Shown here in pieces: positions 14,746-26,500 of a stretch of 64,000 nucleotides of DNA. The first letter of the stretch is position 1, and every line of letters begins with the position of its first letter. A program made the position numbers and the translations under genes. The notes under the pieces are model-generated. The model ran no database searches. It was given only the letters and a program-made list of their open reading frames with translations, and was not told the DNA's origin. This stretch comes from Rotaria sp. Silwood1 (taxonomy: Eukaryota; Rotifera; Eurotatoria; Philodinida; Philodinidae): the NCBI GenBank assembly GCA_905250075.1, contig CAJNOP010000002.1:4515565-4579564 (forward strand). The letters are read 5' to 3'.

Positions 14746-15389
14746 CACTTACGAGGGAAGGTCACTAACTGTTCAATCGCTTTTGAGTCGGAACTATGTG
14801 CATCATGTAGGTCCTAATGAGCTATGAATACCCTGAAAAGAGTTCGGGCGGCTAGCTTATTATTGTCGAGATAATGCATTTTTATAGTATTTTTAACTAA
14901 GCACAATGCCGTAGTCCCCCTCAGGAATCAGAAAAACTGAGTTTCGAGTTTTGACTTGAAACTTTGTACAGAAACAGATCTCAGTGAGAGTAGTTTATTG
15001 TGAAAGTTTCAGGCCTTTTGGTTGTTCCTATCCTAAGATACAGCTAAAAAGGGTGTTTTTACACTGCTCGTATACCCTCGACAGGTTCCTATGTGCTTAT
15101 TTCAGAATAGGAGCAACCAAAAGATCTGAAACTTTCAAAATAAGCCACTCTCATTGAGGCCTGTTTCTGTGCCAAACTTCAAGTCAAAATTCAAAACTCA
15201 GTTTTTTGGGTGCTCCTGAGGGGACCACGACGTTCTGCTTAACAGTATCGTAAAAATGCAGTATCTCGACAGTAATGGGCTAGCCGCCCGAACTCTTTTC
15301 AGGGTATTCATAGCTCATTAGGACCTACATGATGCACATAGTTCTGACTCAAAAGCGATTGAACAGTTGGTGACCTTCCCTCGTTAGTG
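14746..15389. mobile_element. foldback (long inverted repeat) element
   Basis: A long near-perfect inverted repeat. The left arm (about 14746-15047) reads as the reverse complement of the right arm (about 15095-15389), with some 50 bp between them. Matching outer ends are CACTTACGAGGGAAGG on the left and the complement of CCTTCCCTCGTTAGTG on the right. The arms share long identical stretches, for example around 14800-14850 against 15290-15350, with scattered substitutions. No clear target-site duplication is seen. The arms resemble a more diverged inverted repeat at 57970-58495, so this is a repeated family. It is probably non-autonomous, since no intact frame lies inside. Confidence 0.85.
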
Positions 15390-15775
15390 CAATATTACGT
15401 CGTTTTCAACGGTCGGAATGATCGTCTTAGGTAATCTATCGTGCTATAGAGCAACGAGCTGGCACAATCGATGATATTCTCCGAAGTATCTCGAAGAACA
15501 TTAGACGAATGTTACAAAATTAGAGAAACTATTCTTGATAACCGAAAGTGATGAAAGTGGAAGTCAACAAGATAATAACAACGAAGACATTTTTCGAAAT
15601 AAAATCGATATTTTAAAAAAGTGACAGTGCGATTGACATGTTTTCGATTCTTTTTAAGCTTGAGATTTCGATGAATTTCAATTCCGTTTACTATGCTTTT
15701 TCTCATTCCCGCATAAACTTACTGTTTTTTTAGTTTTGATCAATAATTAGTTCAACTGATACGTGAAAACAAATA
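15390..15775. other. gene-free spacer between two elements
   Basis: Unremarkable sequence between the foldback element and the pogo-like MITE; a 64-codon minus-strand frame has no recognisable motif. Confidence 0.4.
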
Positions 15776-16403
15776 CAGTAAAACCTCTGTTAGTGGACAC
15801 CTCTCTAAAGTGGACACCTACGTATTCTGGACTGTGGACACTTTTATCTGATCCCATTGCAGTGAATAACCTCTTCATAGTGGATAGTCTGTTAAGTTCG
15901 TCGGATTATCTTCGTCTAGACAGAATTGTGCATGTGGCAAGGCGCTAATGAAATCAATACGCGATGTACACTGCAATACAAAGGCAATGGAAAGAAAATA
16001 GACTAGGCAGAAACAAAACAGACAGGGTAAAAAGAGAATAGACTAGGCANNNNNNNNNNCTAGGCAGAAACAAAACAGACAGGGTAAAAAGAGAATAGAC
16101 TAGGCAAAAATAGAACAGGCCAGATGATAATATAAAAGGACAGTAAATTACTCAATTGAACACACACTTACCTATACAACAAGAATTAATAAAATTAAAT
16201 AGGTTTCAATAAATTATAAGAGAAGTTTATCTGAACACATACCTCCATGCGAACGAACTTGAGAAATGTGTGGAATTCACTATAGTAACGATAGTGATTA
16301 CTTTGAAGCGAAAGAAATTGAAAACCTCTCTTAAGTGGACACCTCTGTATAGTGGATACTTTGAAAAAGTCCCTCGGGTGTCCACTATAGAGAGGTTATA
16401 CTG
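15776..16403. mobile_element. pogo/Tc1-like non-autonomous element (MITE) with assembly gap
   Basis: The ends are terminal inverted repeats: CAGTAAAACCTCTGTTAGTG on the left, and on the right the complement of CAGTATAACCTCTCTATAG, each followed inward by GGACACC-type sequence. Both ends are flanked by TA (15774-15775 and 16404-16405), the target duplication of Tc1/mariner/pogo elements. Further copies of the AGTGGACACCT motif lie just inside each end. The interior codes for no transposase, so the element is non-autonomous. Ten Ns interrupt it at 16050-16059. Confidence 0.8.
16003..16106. repeat. 47-bp direct duplication flanking a 10-N gap
   Basis: The 47 bp at 16003-16049 recur at 16060-16106, immediately on each side of ten Ns. 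This is the usual signature of two contig ends that overlap but were scaffolded with an arbitrary gap, or of a collapsed short tandem array. Confidence 0.85.
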
Positions 16404-16405
16404 TA

Positions 16406-17260
16406 TGTGATTGAAAAAATATGTTGTTGGTAGCAGAGTTTTCCACTAAGAAAAAATCCTTGTAATGATTACGTAAACAAGAATATAGTAAGAATAGGAA
16501 GGTTGCGACTATTGACAGTTGCTTATTTTAGGGAAAAAAGGGCATTAAAATCGTCAATATTTTGATGAGATACTACTTGAACGATCTTATGTAAGTTTTG
16601 TTATAATTAATGCTTGTTAATCAATGTGTAATTTTATTGTGCGTATGTGTAACGTTTTAGTTTCAAAATTGATAAAAAAACCTCTCATTAAAATGAGAAA
16701 TAGCAAAACTTACATGATGTACATAGAAATTAACACTATGAAGGTGACCATTTTGTCTATTAAAAAATATGATAATGCATCCCATTCGTTTGTCGACCGT
16801 GTAAATTGAACTTCACATGGATGCATTGCACGCATGATTGAAAAGATCTATGTGATTTTAAAAACTTATCTGTAACAGTTGAAAAAAAAGATGTAATTTC
16901 TACGGTAATTTACTCAACAACCAGATATTAGATCAACTTTAAATGGAATGAATTATATTGATTAAAGTTGACAATAAATGCGACATATACAAAATCTGGC
17001 ATTAAGTTAGACTGTTGGAAACTGTAGCGCATCTGTTTCAATCGAAATGTTTTAATTTAAATATAGTTTATTTTCTAACAAATCAAATCCTTCAAATAAA
17101 GACTTTCTTTATTACTTTATTTGTCTTAGACAAGTATGAATATTTTGACATTCAGAGAGCACATTTTTTCCCAAATGGTATATTTTTAGATGGATAAGAC
17201 ACCCATGTTCGATTGTATATTTGTACGAGATAAAAACTCGACTGTAGAGAAAAACCAGTT
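16406..17260. other. gene-free stretch
   Basis: No supported gene. Short frames near 16624 and 17015 lack motifs. The 5' end of the mariner relic may lie in the right part, but I cannot find its terminal repeat. Confidence 0.35.
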
Positions 17261-17269
17261 CATGCAGAA

Positions 17270-18225
17270 TTTGTGACACATGTAGTGAAGACCATATATT
17301 GTACAGTCCAGTAATCTGAGTTGGAGCAGCACTTTAAATATGGCAGAATCTCTTTAGGAGATGATTCAAGAACTGAGCAAACACATTGAAGCCATTCATG
17401 CAATAATTAATGTATGTTCACATATTAGCACTCGATACATAGTATATTTGATACTTGCATATTTTGTGGCACTATTAGCAAGGTCATTCATGAAGAACTG
17501 AAATTAAAAAAGTTATGTGCACGTTAGATGCCATATCAGCTGACTGAAAAATGCAAACAATAGCGAATCGATATTTGTCAACAAAATTTTTCCAAATAGG
17601 AAATTGCTAAATGAAACCTATGTGGTATTATTTCAAGAGAAGAAGAATGAATTTCTTCTGTTAGCATGGATTCGAAACAATCGATTATAATCTGATATTT
17701 TGAAGAGGTAAGTCCAACAGCAATGATTAGGTGAAGCCAATACGGATAAAATAACATGTTTGTCGGCTTGTACCATGTAACAGGATCAAGATTTATACAC
17801 ATGTTTGAATCCGGCAACACAAAGTGTGATGTCTATTTCGAAGACAATTCCTCAAAACCTTTCTTTGATAATATGAGAAAAAAAAGGCCAACGTATATTT
17901 GACATATCATAAAGCTGCACCATGATAATGCACGACCTCAAAAAAAAAGAAAGATATTAAAACATGTCTGCATAATACAGACATGATCGTAATGCTTCGT
18001 CCGACTTATTTGCTTGAGTTGACACTATTTGAGTTTTGGCTATTTAGTTATTTGAAACAGCAATTAAACAGCTACCTTGATTTTGAATTTTTATAACAAG
18101 GTGTAATCAAGGAGCTTCGTATTATACCATATTATGAGTTTCAAAAGACGTTCCACAAATGGATTAATCGAATGAAACTCTGTAGAACAAGTAAAGACGA
18201 ATACTTCGAATATTTAATGAAATAA
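17270..18225 (+). pseudogene. mariner transposase remnant
   Basis: Broken mariner-family (IS630/Tc1/mariner) transposase readable in pieces across frames. EQHFKYGRISLGDDSR near 17325-17372 matches the HTH-to-linker stretch. A piece with the pattern FVGLYHVTGSRFIHMFESGN follows near 17758-17817. IKLHHDNARP near 17911-17940 is the hallmark second catalytic-Asp block. WLFSYLKQQLNSYLDF near 18038-18085 matches the segment after the third catalytic Asp. The C-terminus WINRMKLC...DEYFEYL ends at a stop at 18225, as in mariners. Several stops and frameshifts make it non-functional. Sequence just downstream (about 18268-18298) looks like a mariner 3' end. No 5' terminal repeat was found. Confidence 0.85.
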
Positions 18226-19258
18226 ATCTTTTGAAAATATTATGTATTTAATAAAAATGTGTATGTTCCGAGAACTTTTGAATCATTCTATGTATAATTA
18301 TTATTTAACGCAGTATAGTATTATAGTAATTAAGTAATATATTGCATATGTTTCGTTTTGTTATAAATTTCGACGAGCATGTACAAAAAATTTAGCTGAA
18401 CATCGATAATGTCAGGCTAAAAAACAGATTCTTGTATATAAAACAGTATAAATTTAACATGATCTATCGAAAATATTTCAATAAATCTTGTAGATCGATA
18501 GAATTCTATTTTCAGACAATAACATAAATTTTCTAATTTGAGTAAACGTCTCTGTATGTAGAATATTCCAATCGGTAAATCCATTATTCACTATTTCGAA
18601 AAAGTTACTTAGAAATTCATATTCCTCCTCAAGGTGCATTTTGGCCAAGATTTATCATATATCGTCAAATAAGTTTCTTCTGATTAAAAAAAACAAAACT
18701 GGCAAATTTTGAAAAGATCAACTCGATTTGCAATCACTGACGTAGCAGTCCTAAGTTATTATTATCAATAGTTATATTATTTACTATTCATCAAATGTAC
18801 TTTAATCGTCATTTGACAAATAATAATTTTATAATTACTAATTATTCAAACTTTCTCTACCCTAGGAACAATAGAGTTCAATATTACATTATTGTTTTAC
18901 AGCTATATACAAATACTAGCATTCGTACTTAACAGACAATACATTCGTATCAAATTAAAAGAATAAAAAAATAAGTAGTTCTTGAATAATCTTGGAAATT
19001 TTGAAGTATATGACAGTGATTATTATTGAACTAATTCATATAAAAAAGCGATGTAGATAAAATAATTATCAACACTTGAAAATTATAATGGTATTTTTTG
19101 AAGACATTCGAAACAACTTACTCATGCATATATATCTTCAATGACTAGAATCTGCTGAATGTACTTAATATTGAATTCTTGTAATATTATAATTAGATTA
19201 TCATACAAAAGTTTTGGTTCTATTTATTAAACACTTTAATATATATATTTTTTTTCTT
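18226..19258. other. gene-free stretch
   Basis: AT-rich sequence between the mariner relic and the amidohydrolase gene. Apart from the likely mariner 3' terminus at its left edge I see nothing here. Confidence 0.4.
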
Positions 19259-20192
19259 TCACTTTGTTATTAATAAATCGTTTATTTTCATATATTCAAT
19301 AATAGCTTGTGCAAAATTTTGTGCATTCATACGTTTATTATTTCCAGCACGAATATCAAAAGGTAATTCTATTTGAATTGAATTAATTTTTGAAGAATAA
19401 TTCTGTATGATATAACCACCAGGAAAAAATACACGAGATCCTGGTTTAGGATTTGCCAACGATGGATAAACGACACCTAATCCATATCGTTCAAGTATTG
19501 ATCCAAACGATGTTTGACCACGAATACATTCATTTCGATTTGGTTCACATAATGATTCAATTGATGTTTTAAATGATGGATTCGATAAATCATTTTGATT
19601 TAATTGATCCCTTGATAACATATATCCAATCATTGAATAACTAACAAAAATGAAATAAAATTTTATTAAATAGATTAATTATTTGTTTTTTTTTTTGTCA
19701 ATTCATTTTAACTTACTTTCCCTGAGAATGTCCATGAATATCGATAAGAAGACCTTTACCAAATAAATTATTAACTTGATTAATTGCATTATTTAAATTC
19801 ATATGATAATTTTCATAAGCAGATATAGCTTCAGGATGATTTAATGTACCGTCAAGAATTTCTCGATTAAAATCAACTTTTTTACGATGCCATTTACCAA
19901 TAATAATAAAAGGTTTGAAATTTCCTATTTTATTTAATTCATTTGCTACATTTTCAGTAAATTCATCTGTACGTGTATCTTTTGTAACGATTATTTTACG
20001 ATGATCTTCATCACAAAAATTATCATGTATATTTGACAAACGAATATAGGCATCATTTGTTCGATCAGGTACATTATCAAGCATTAAACTTCCACCATGA
20101 GGTGCTGAAAAAATAATATTAACATTTCCATTGAAATAATATTTACAACAGGATTGATAACCATCAATATATTCAAATGTTTCTCGTTCCAT
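19259..20192 (-). CDS. N-formylglutamate amidohydrolase-like protein, 2 exons
   Basis: Resembles the N-formylglutamate amidohydrolase (FGase) family of zinc hydrolases, which in bacteria release formate from N-formylglutamate during histidine breakdown; the animal substrate is unknown to me. Two exons (20192-19717 and 19640-19259) join in frame to 285 residues. Visible family blocks are FSAPHGG, TKDTRTDEFTENVANEL, IGKWHRKKVDFNRE, the DIHGHSQGNYSMIGYM segment across the splice, and GSRVFFPGGYI near the end. The His and Asp/Glu residues in APHGG and DIHGH are likely metal ligands. The frame stays open upstream to 20330 with a hydrophobic stretch that could be a signal anchor, so the true start may lie upstream; I chose the ATG just before ERETFEYIDGY. 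Same strand as the FUSC gene, 372 bp from its stop. Confidence 0.8.
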
Positions 20193-20564
20193 TGATTTGA
20201 TAATAAACAATAATATAACAAAATTAGATTTTATACAAAAACAAAAACTAAATATATTATTCAATACTTTACAATATCTATAAAAATTCATTAGAAAATG
20301 GCCAAATAAAATGATATTTATTACAAACATCTTTAAAAATAATAAAAAAACAAAAAAAAAACAATTTGAGATTCAACTTATTTTTAAGAACATTTGCAAA
20401 TTAAATGGACATTGTTTCTTATCAATATATGGAAGAGATAAAAAAAAAAGCACAGTAGAGTATTGCATTTAGTAAAAAAAAAACTCGATAACAGACCTGT
20501 AATGAATAAATTTAAAAAAAAAAACAAATATTGCTTCTTTTTGATTGATTAAATATAGAATGTT
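20193..20564. other. short intergenic spacer
   Basis: AT-rich spacer with long A runs between two same-strand genes. Its left part may be 5' UTR or an N-terminal extension of the amidohydrolase-like gene. Confidence 0.5.
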
Positions 20565-23500
20565 TTATTCACGTTCTGCACGTATTAATGTTCGAATATC
20601 AATATGTTTAAGTCTTCGAGCATTTGTAGCTAAATCAGTCGTTGCTTCAACCATATCTTTTAAAGCATATGACAAAGTATGAAATGCTAAAATATCACCA
20701 ATTGATTGTATCGATACTAATTCAGTACGAATAAAACGATTATTAGCATAAAGAAATTGTACTAATGATGTAAGCATTAAATCAACACCACGACGTAAGG
20801 ATGGTAAAGGTTTATCAGTTTTTTGTTGATTTCTATGACAACATTGAAGGCAGATATAACGATTTTTAGTGATTGGTTTAAATTCTAATTGTGTAACAGA
20901 ATAAAATGATGCACGAGTATTTGAAAGTTTAATTTGAAAATTTTCTTTTTGTTGTTCATCTAATTGATCTTCACGATATAATCGTTGTAATTCAAATGAT
21001 CCAATATCAACAGTTGTTTGTTTTTCAATTAATTGTTTTGTTAATAATATAACTTGTTGTACATATTTCTCAAGTGTACGAACATGTTGAAGAACTGGTT
21101 GATATGATTTTGCATTTCCTAGTCGAAGTGATGTTGATGGATTATGTGTTAGTAATGATTGTTTTTCAAATTCTATTGGTGGACGTAGAGAATGTGTCAT
21201 AAATATTGTTAATGGAATATCAAGATCATTTTGTAAATCTTTTTGTTTACGTAATTCTGCCTTTGTCCATGCATAATGCTTTCTTGTATCCACATTATTA
21301 TTTGAGATAAGACTTGCTCGACGAAGTTGCCATCTAACAACAATTATAGAATGTTTGAAAAATATATTCAATTACAAAAAAGATGAAAATCGACCAGTTT
21401 TTCTTTCGGCTTATATCTTTATTGAATACTTGCATTTAGGAAAAAACTATAGTTGAAAATATAATGTGCTCAAATATAGACACTATGTATATGCATTGTT
21501 ACTGATGAAAACATCAGTGAAAAATTCAAAAAAAGTAATCTCTCATATTGATTACAGATCGATCAGCTCTCAGTTCAAATTTTAGATCAAATGAGCGAAA
21601 GAATTAATCGAACAATTCCTCTGATATCAACTGATCTGTCCGAAAAATATTGTTTTGTTTTGTGAATGACATTTCAGTAACAGAACATATGCTTTTTCAA
21701 ACTCGGAAATGCTTTTCTGAAAAAGTTGCTCAAACATATTATTTCACATTATAGCACATTTTCAATAGTATCTCTGCTACAAACTAGAACAGAACTTGCC
21801 GTTCTCAAATATTAATCTGAAATTTATCTAAAACTTGTATTAGACAAAAACTTTTTATGGTAGATAAATATAAAGAAATTTTAGGTTTATCATGTGTCAT
21901 CAGTAGAGTGAATCGCATTCGAGTTCTAATCTAAAGCTTGCCTAAAAACACAGAAATAATCTTACAGTTTCATAATTGTTAAAATCATAGTAAAACATGA
22001 TGTGTTATGTTATATTTATCTTTCGGACATCATCTACACATTTATAAAAGAAACGTATTCTATTAGTTATTAACAACAAATGACAGAATTGACAGTTAAT
22101 CTCTATTTTTCGATTTGTAGACATTACGACAGTCAAATAGTTTGCATATAGAATGAAAAACTTACCTAGCTTTTAATGCAAAATGTAATTGTGTTTCTGC
22201 TTTAAGTATTGTTGTACATCGATGAACAAATCGAATATTACGAATAATTCGTCGTAATGCTTTCGATATATCATCATAACGATCTTTAACTTCTACAAAT
22301 GGACGTTTCCAAAAATCTGGTTCATTATGTGCTTCTTCTAGTAAAGCTGGAAAATTATCTACAATTTTTTCTGTTTCTGCAAGTGTATTCATTAAATCAA
22401 ATGTTGGTGTATTTGTTGATATTGTTTGTGGATCTATTAAAACAGAATTTGTTATTGGTGTTGATGATTCAATAAACGAACAAAAATCATCACAAGCTGA
22501 TTTTAATGCAACAGATATATTGTCAATCATTCTTAATACCTTAAGAATAATTCATTTCATAGAAATTAAAATATAAAAAATTTTTCATTTACCTTTTTTT
22601 GAGTTAATCTTCGAGCTGATATAGGTAAAAGAAGATTGGAAATAATAACATGAATAAATATTCCTAAAAAAGTTAAACTTGTTCGTGCTAAAACTGCTTG
22701 TCGTGATCCTTGAAATCCTTCTTGATGAGAAAGAAATGTTATTATTGAAGCTGATTGTCCACATACAACAGCAAAATATTCTTTTTGTGGATCAGTTTTA
22801 ATATAACCCATTAATGCAACAAATAAAGATATAAGAATTCCAATAGCAAGTTGATTTTGTGCAATAAGTATAATAATATAAGCATATGTTGAACCAAGTA
22901 AAACAGCTACTAAACGATGAAATGATAAACGAAGTGTACCGCCTTCTGAAGAATCTGAAACAAGGGCTGTTGTCATCGGTGCCCAATACGCCCAATTATA
23001 TGTTTGTAGACGTTCACGAAATGTTAGTGCAACAATAGCCGAAACAAGTACACTTAAACTTGTTTTTATAGCACGTACAAATTTACCAAATGATGGTCTT
23101 AAACCAATATAACTGGCTAAACCAGAAAATATTTTTTTCCAATTAAATAATTTTGTTGTCATAGATGAATTTATTGATTGTTCAAGATTAATATCAAGAC
23201 GAGTACCTGGTGTTTCACTTGTTTCAGCAGCTGTTATAGTTACATGAACAATACGTAAAACAAGTAGAAGAAATGTATTTAAACGTATTGAATCTGTATT
23301 TGACATAATTAAATGATTTGGATTTTCACGTAATTGTGCATATGTTTCAAAAAAATGTTCTAATGCTTCTTCAACTTTTTCTCGACATAATCGAATATTT
23401 TCAATATTTATACAACTAGATGATATTGTTGTATATGGCAATGAAGCATCCAAAAAATTAAATGTTGAATCAATAAGAAGACATATTGCCTAAAATGATT

Positions 23501-26500
23501 AATTTTATTTCAACAAATTATATTCTAAAGTGTGACGAGTTAGATGATCGAAATTAAAATGAAAGTGAAAAGTAGCCATTACGAAATTCATTACTATGAG
23601 AACTCTGTTAACAGATATCAATATTTTTCGAATGAATATGAATTGATTGGCCGCTTGATTTTCTCTCTCCAATTCAGCATTTGTTATCAGTTGTATTCAC
23701 AGCTATTATATATATATACGAAATCCCTTGTTCACAGAAGTGTATGACTAACTAGTGTTGCTGTTTTTGTTTCAATTATCTAGCAATTAGAAAAAAAAAC
23801 GAGGTTCATAAAAAGATGTCTTTTCCTGGTCTCATAGGAATTAAACGTAAGATCCTATTTAACATTGAAAAACGCATAGTATTGATTTAATTTCGAAGTT
23901 TTCGCTTTGCATTTGAACGGATCTTATTCGATTTCTCATTCTTGGAATCAGTGAAACTGGAAATATTAGCTTTCGGTGCATAACCCGAAAAAAGAAAAAA
24001 AAATAACAACTTATGAATGATCACATACATGCTCTATTTCGTACTGCATCAGAAGAAAAACGAATGGCTTTGATTAGCCATAAATTGTAGTTCTTTAAAT
24101 CAATGCTGATGACCACGTTGACATTTTAATTAAAGGCTTTTGTTTTCAACTATAAAGTATACTATATAGATCATAATTCAATACTATCCTAGCACTTATA
24201 TCGTTGTGTACACATGTTTTAAAGCTCAAATATAATGTGATTGACAATAGTTTAACATCTAAATAGTAACGTTTCCAAAGGAATTTTTAGATATAATAGC
24301 TTCTAGACTATAACTACAGTGGAATGTTTACGTTTGTATCATCTCGCGGTATGTTTTATCGAAACGTGATTTGTTAGTACTATAATGTAATATTATCATC
24401 GATCAAATATCTGTCATTCATTATTTTTATAATACTCATAGTATTATGTTTATTGCTAGTGATTCTTATTGAGTAGAAGTACAACTGTCACAATCAATAA
24501 AAATCTTTGCTCTATTTGTTATACAAAGTCGATCTTAAATGAAAAATAACTATTTGATTACTAGAATATCGTATCGACTGCAAATTCTAAGAACTTAGTG
24601 ACCATTATACTTCTAGAATACAATTACACGTTTTCTACTCTATCACAAGACTCATAGAATGATTAATAATAAGCGGTGCAACAGTCTTAAGAAAAATGTC
24701 ACACTCTATTAAATCGTGTTATCAATTTCTAAACCCTTGCTAGAAAGGCTAATGTCTGAACTACAAGTTTTGTATGAGGCATATTTTTTCTGATTCAATC
24801 TAAGGGAGAAAGCACCATCAAAAAAAGAATAATGTATTAAAAACTCGATTGATATTAGCTTTGATAAAGTTTTTCAGGTTCGTTCTTGATCTTTTTTTAC
24901 AGAAAAAATTTGAAAATTGAAATTTCTTATAAAATAGAATTTTGCAAGAACAATCACTTTGGAAGGATATCAGCCACAATCTTTGGAGTCCATCCATGAA
25001 CTGAATTCTTTGTGCGTTAGTTGCTCGAAGTATGTTAGATCATAGATACTAAGAAGGAAAAACAAAGTTCAAAAATTATATTTTTGCTGTTGCAAACGGT
25101 CAGTGAGTAAGAGCAATCAAGTTATATAGTTTCTTTAGAACAAGCTACAACAACCAATAGTAAATTTTAAATTATTACACACCATTAGAAAGAGTGCCCT
25201 TTATGCTGTAAAAATCAACATTAAATATGATTGTTCATTTCGCTTCTGATATAAAAAGTTTAAAGGAAATAGAAAACTGATGTGGCATGATGATAAAATT
25301 GTACAAACTTTTTAAGAGGTGTTTGATTTTTGGCGTTTCCTGCTTTGTAGATTCATTCGTGAAAAATATCTTTTATACAATATTTATAGTTCAGACATTG
25401 CGCTTTCTTACAAGAAAAATTTCCTTGGTTTAAAAGTTGACCATATGGTCTAACAAAATGCGACAGTTTTTCAAAGACTTTTGCACCGTTTATCAATAGA
25501 AAATGACGCACAGCTATCGACTGTCTAAATATGTATTTATTTTCATTTCTAAGCAAAGCAAAGTTGTTTTTGACAATTCAAAATACATTCTGATTACCAG
25601 ATCTATAACAAAATTCTTTAGTAATGACGTCTTGTTTTTTACTTCTGAATTCGTTCTTCTACTTTCATCTTAAGTTATACTGCAGAACACAATTATTAGG
25701 AACCACTAGTTAAAATTACTCAATTTAGACTTGTTTGCCAATGTTATTATATCATGGAGTAGTGTGTTGCTGTGTTTAGTGAGTCTCAATTATATACTGC
25801 TGACATGTAGAGTCCTGCACGGGTACTACTTTTCGCACCCGGACCCGGCCCGGCTCATTTTTTTCAAACCCGGAATCCGACCGGACCCGGTCATCTTCCA
25901 CCCGGAACCGAACCGGACCCGGATAGCTCTACCCGGTACCCGACCGGACCCGGCCCAGCCTTGAAATAGTCAGCACTTGATTGTTATTGTCAAAATTATA
26001 TTCACTTTTCAAACTTTTATTTCATATGGCAAAATATACTATTATTTTAATTTCATCAAGTAACAATTTGTACCCGGACCACAGTTCCGGGTCCGATCGG
26101 GTGCCGGGTATCCGGCCCCGTTGTAGGACTCTATCCTAGAGTGTAAAATACTTTTACTTGTTAAGATGTCATCGACTACCGGTCGGGTACCGGGTATGCT
26201 CAAATCCTGCACCCGACCCGGCATTTTTTTTTATACCCGGCACCCGAACCGACCCGGCAAATTTGTACCCGGACCACAGTTTCGGGTCCGGTCGGGTGCC
26301 GGGTACCCGACCCCGTTGCAGGACTCTACTGACATGTATACTTCGAAAGTTGTATCCTAGTTGATATACTACCGTAGGAATAGTAGAATGGTATTGAATT
26401 AAGATATTTATGGCATACATTATACTAGAAAACTCCTACTTAGTCATCAGAATTGAACTTAATATTTTAATTATCTACGGATATAGATATGATTTAAAGA

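Noticed and set aside
25731..26420. Overlapping Pro/Gly/Arg-rich open frames on both strands (PDP, GTRP repeats)
   Set aside because: They are translations of the CCCGG-rich hAT MITE; the repeat structure explains the open frames and no gene is needed.
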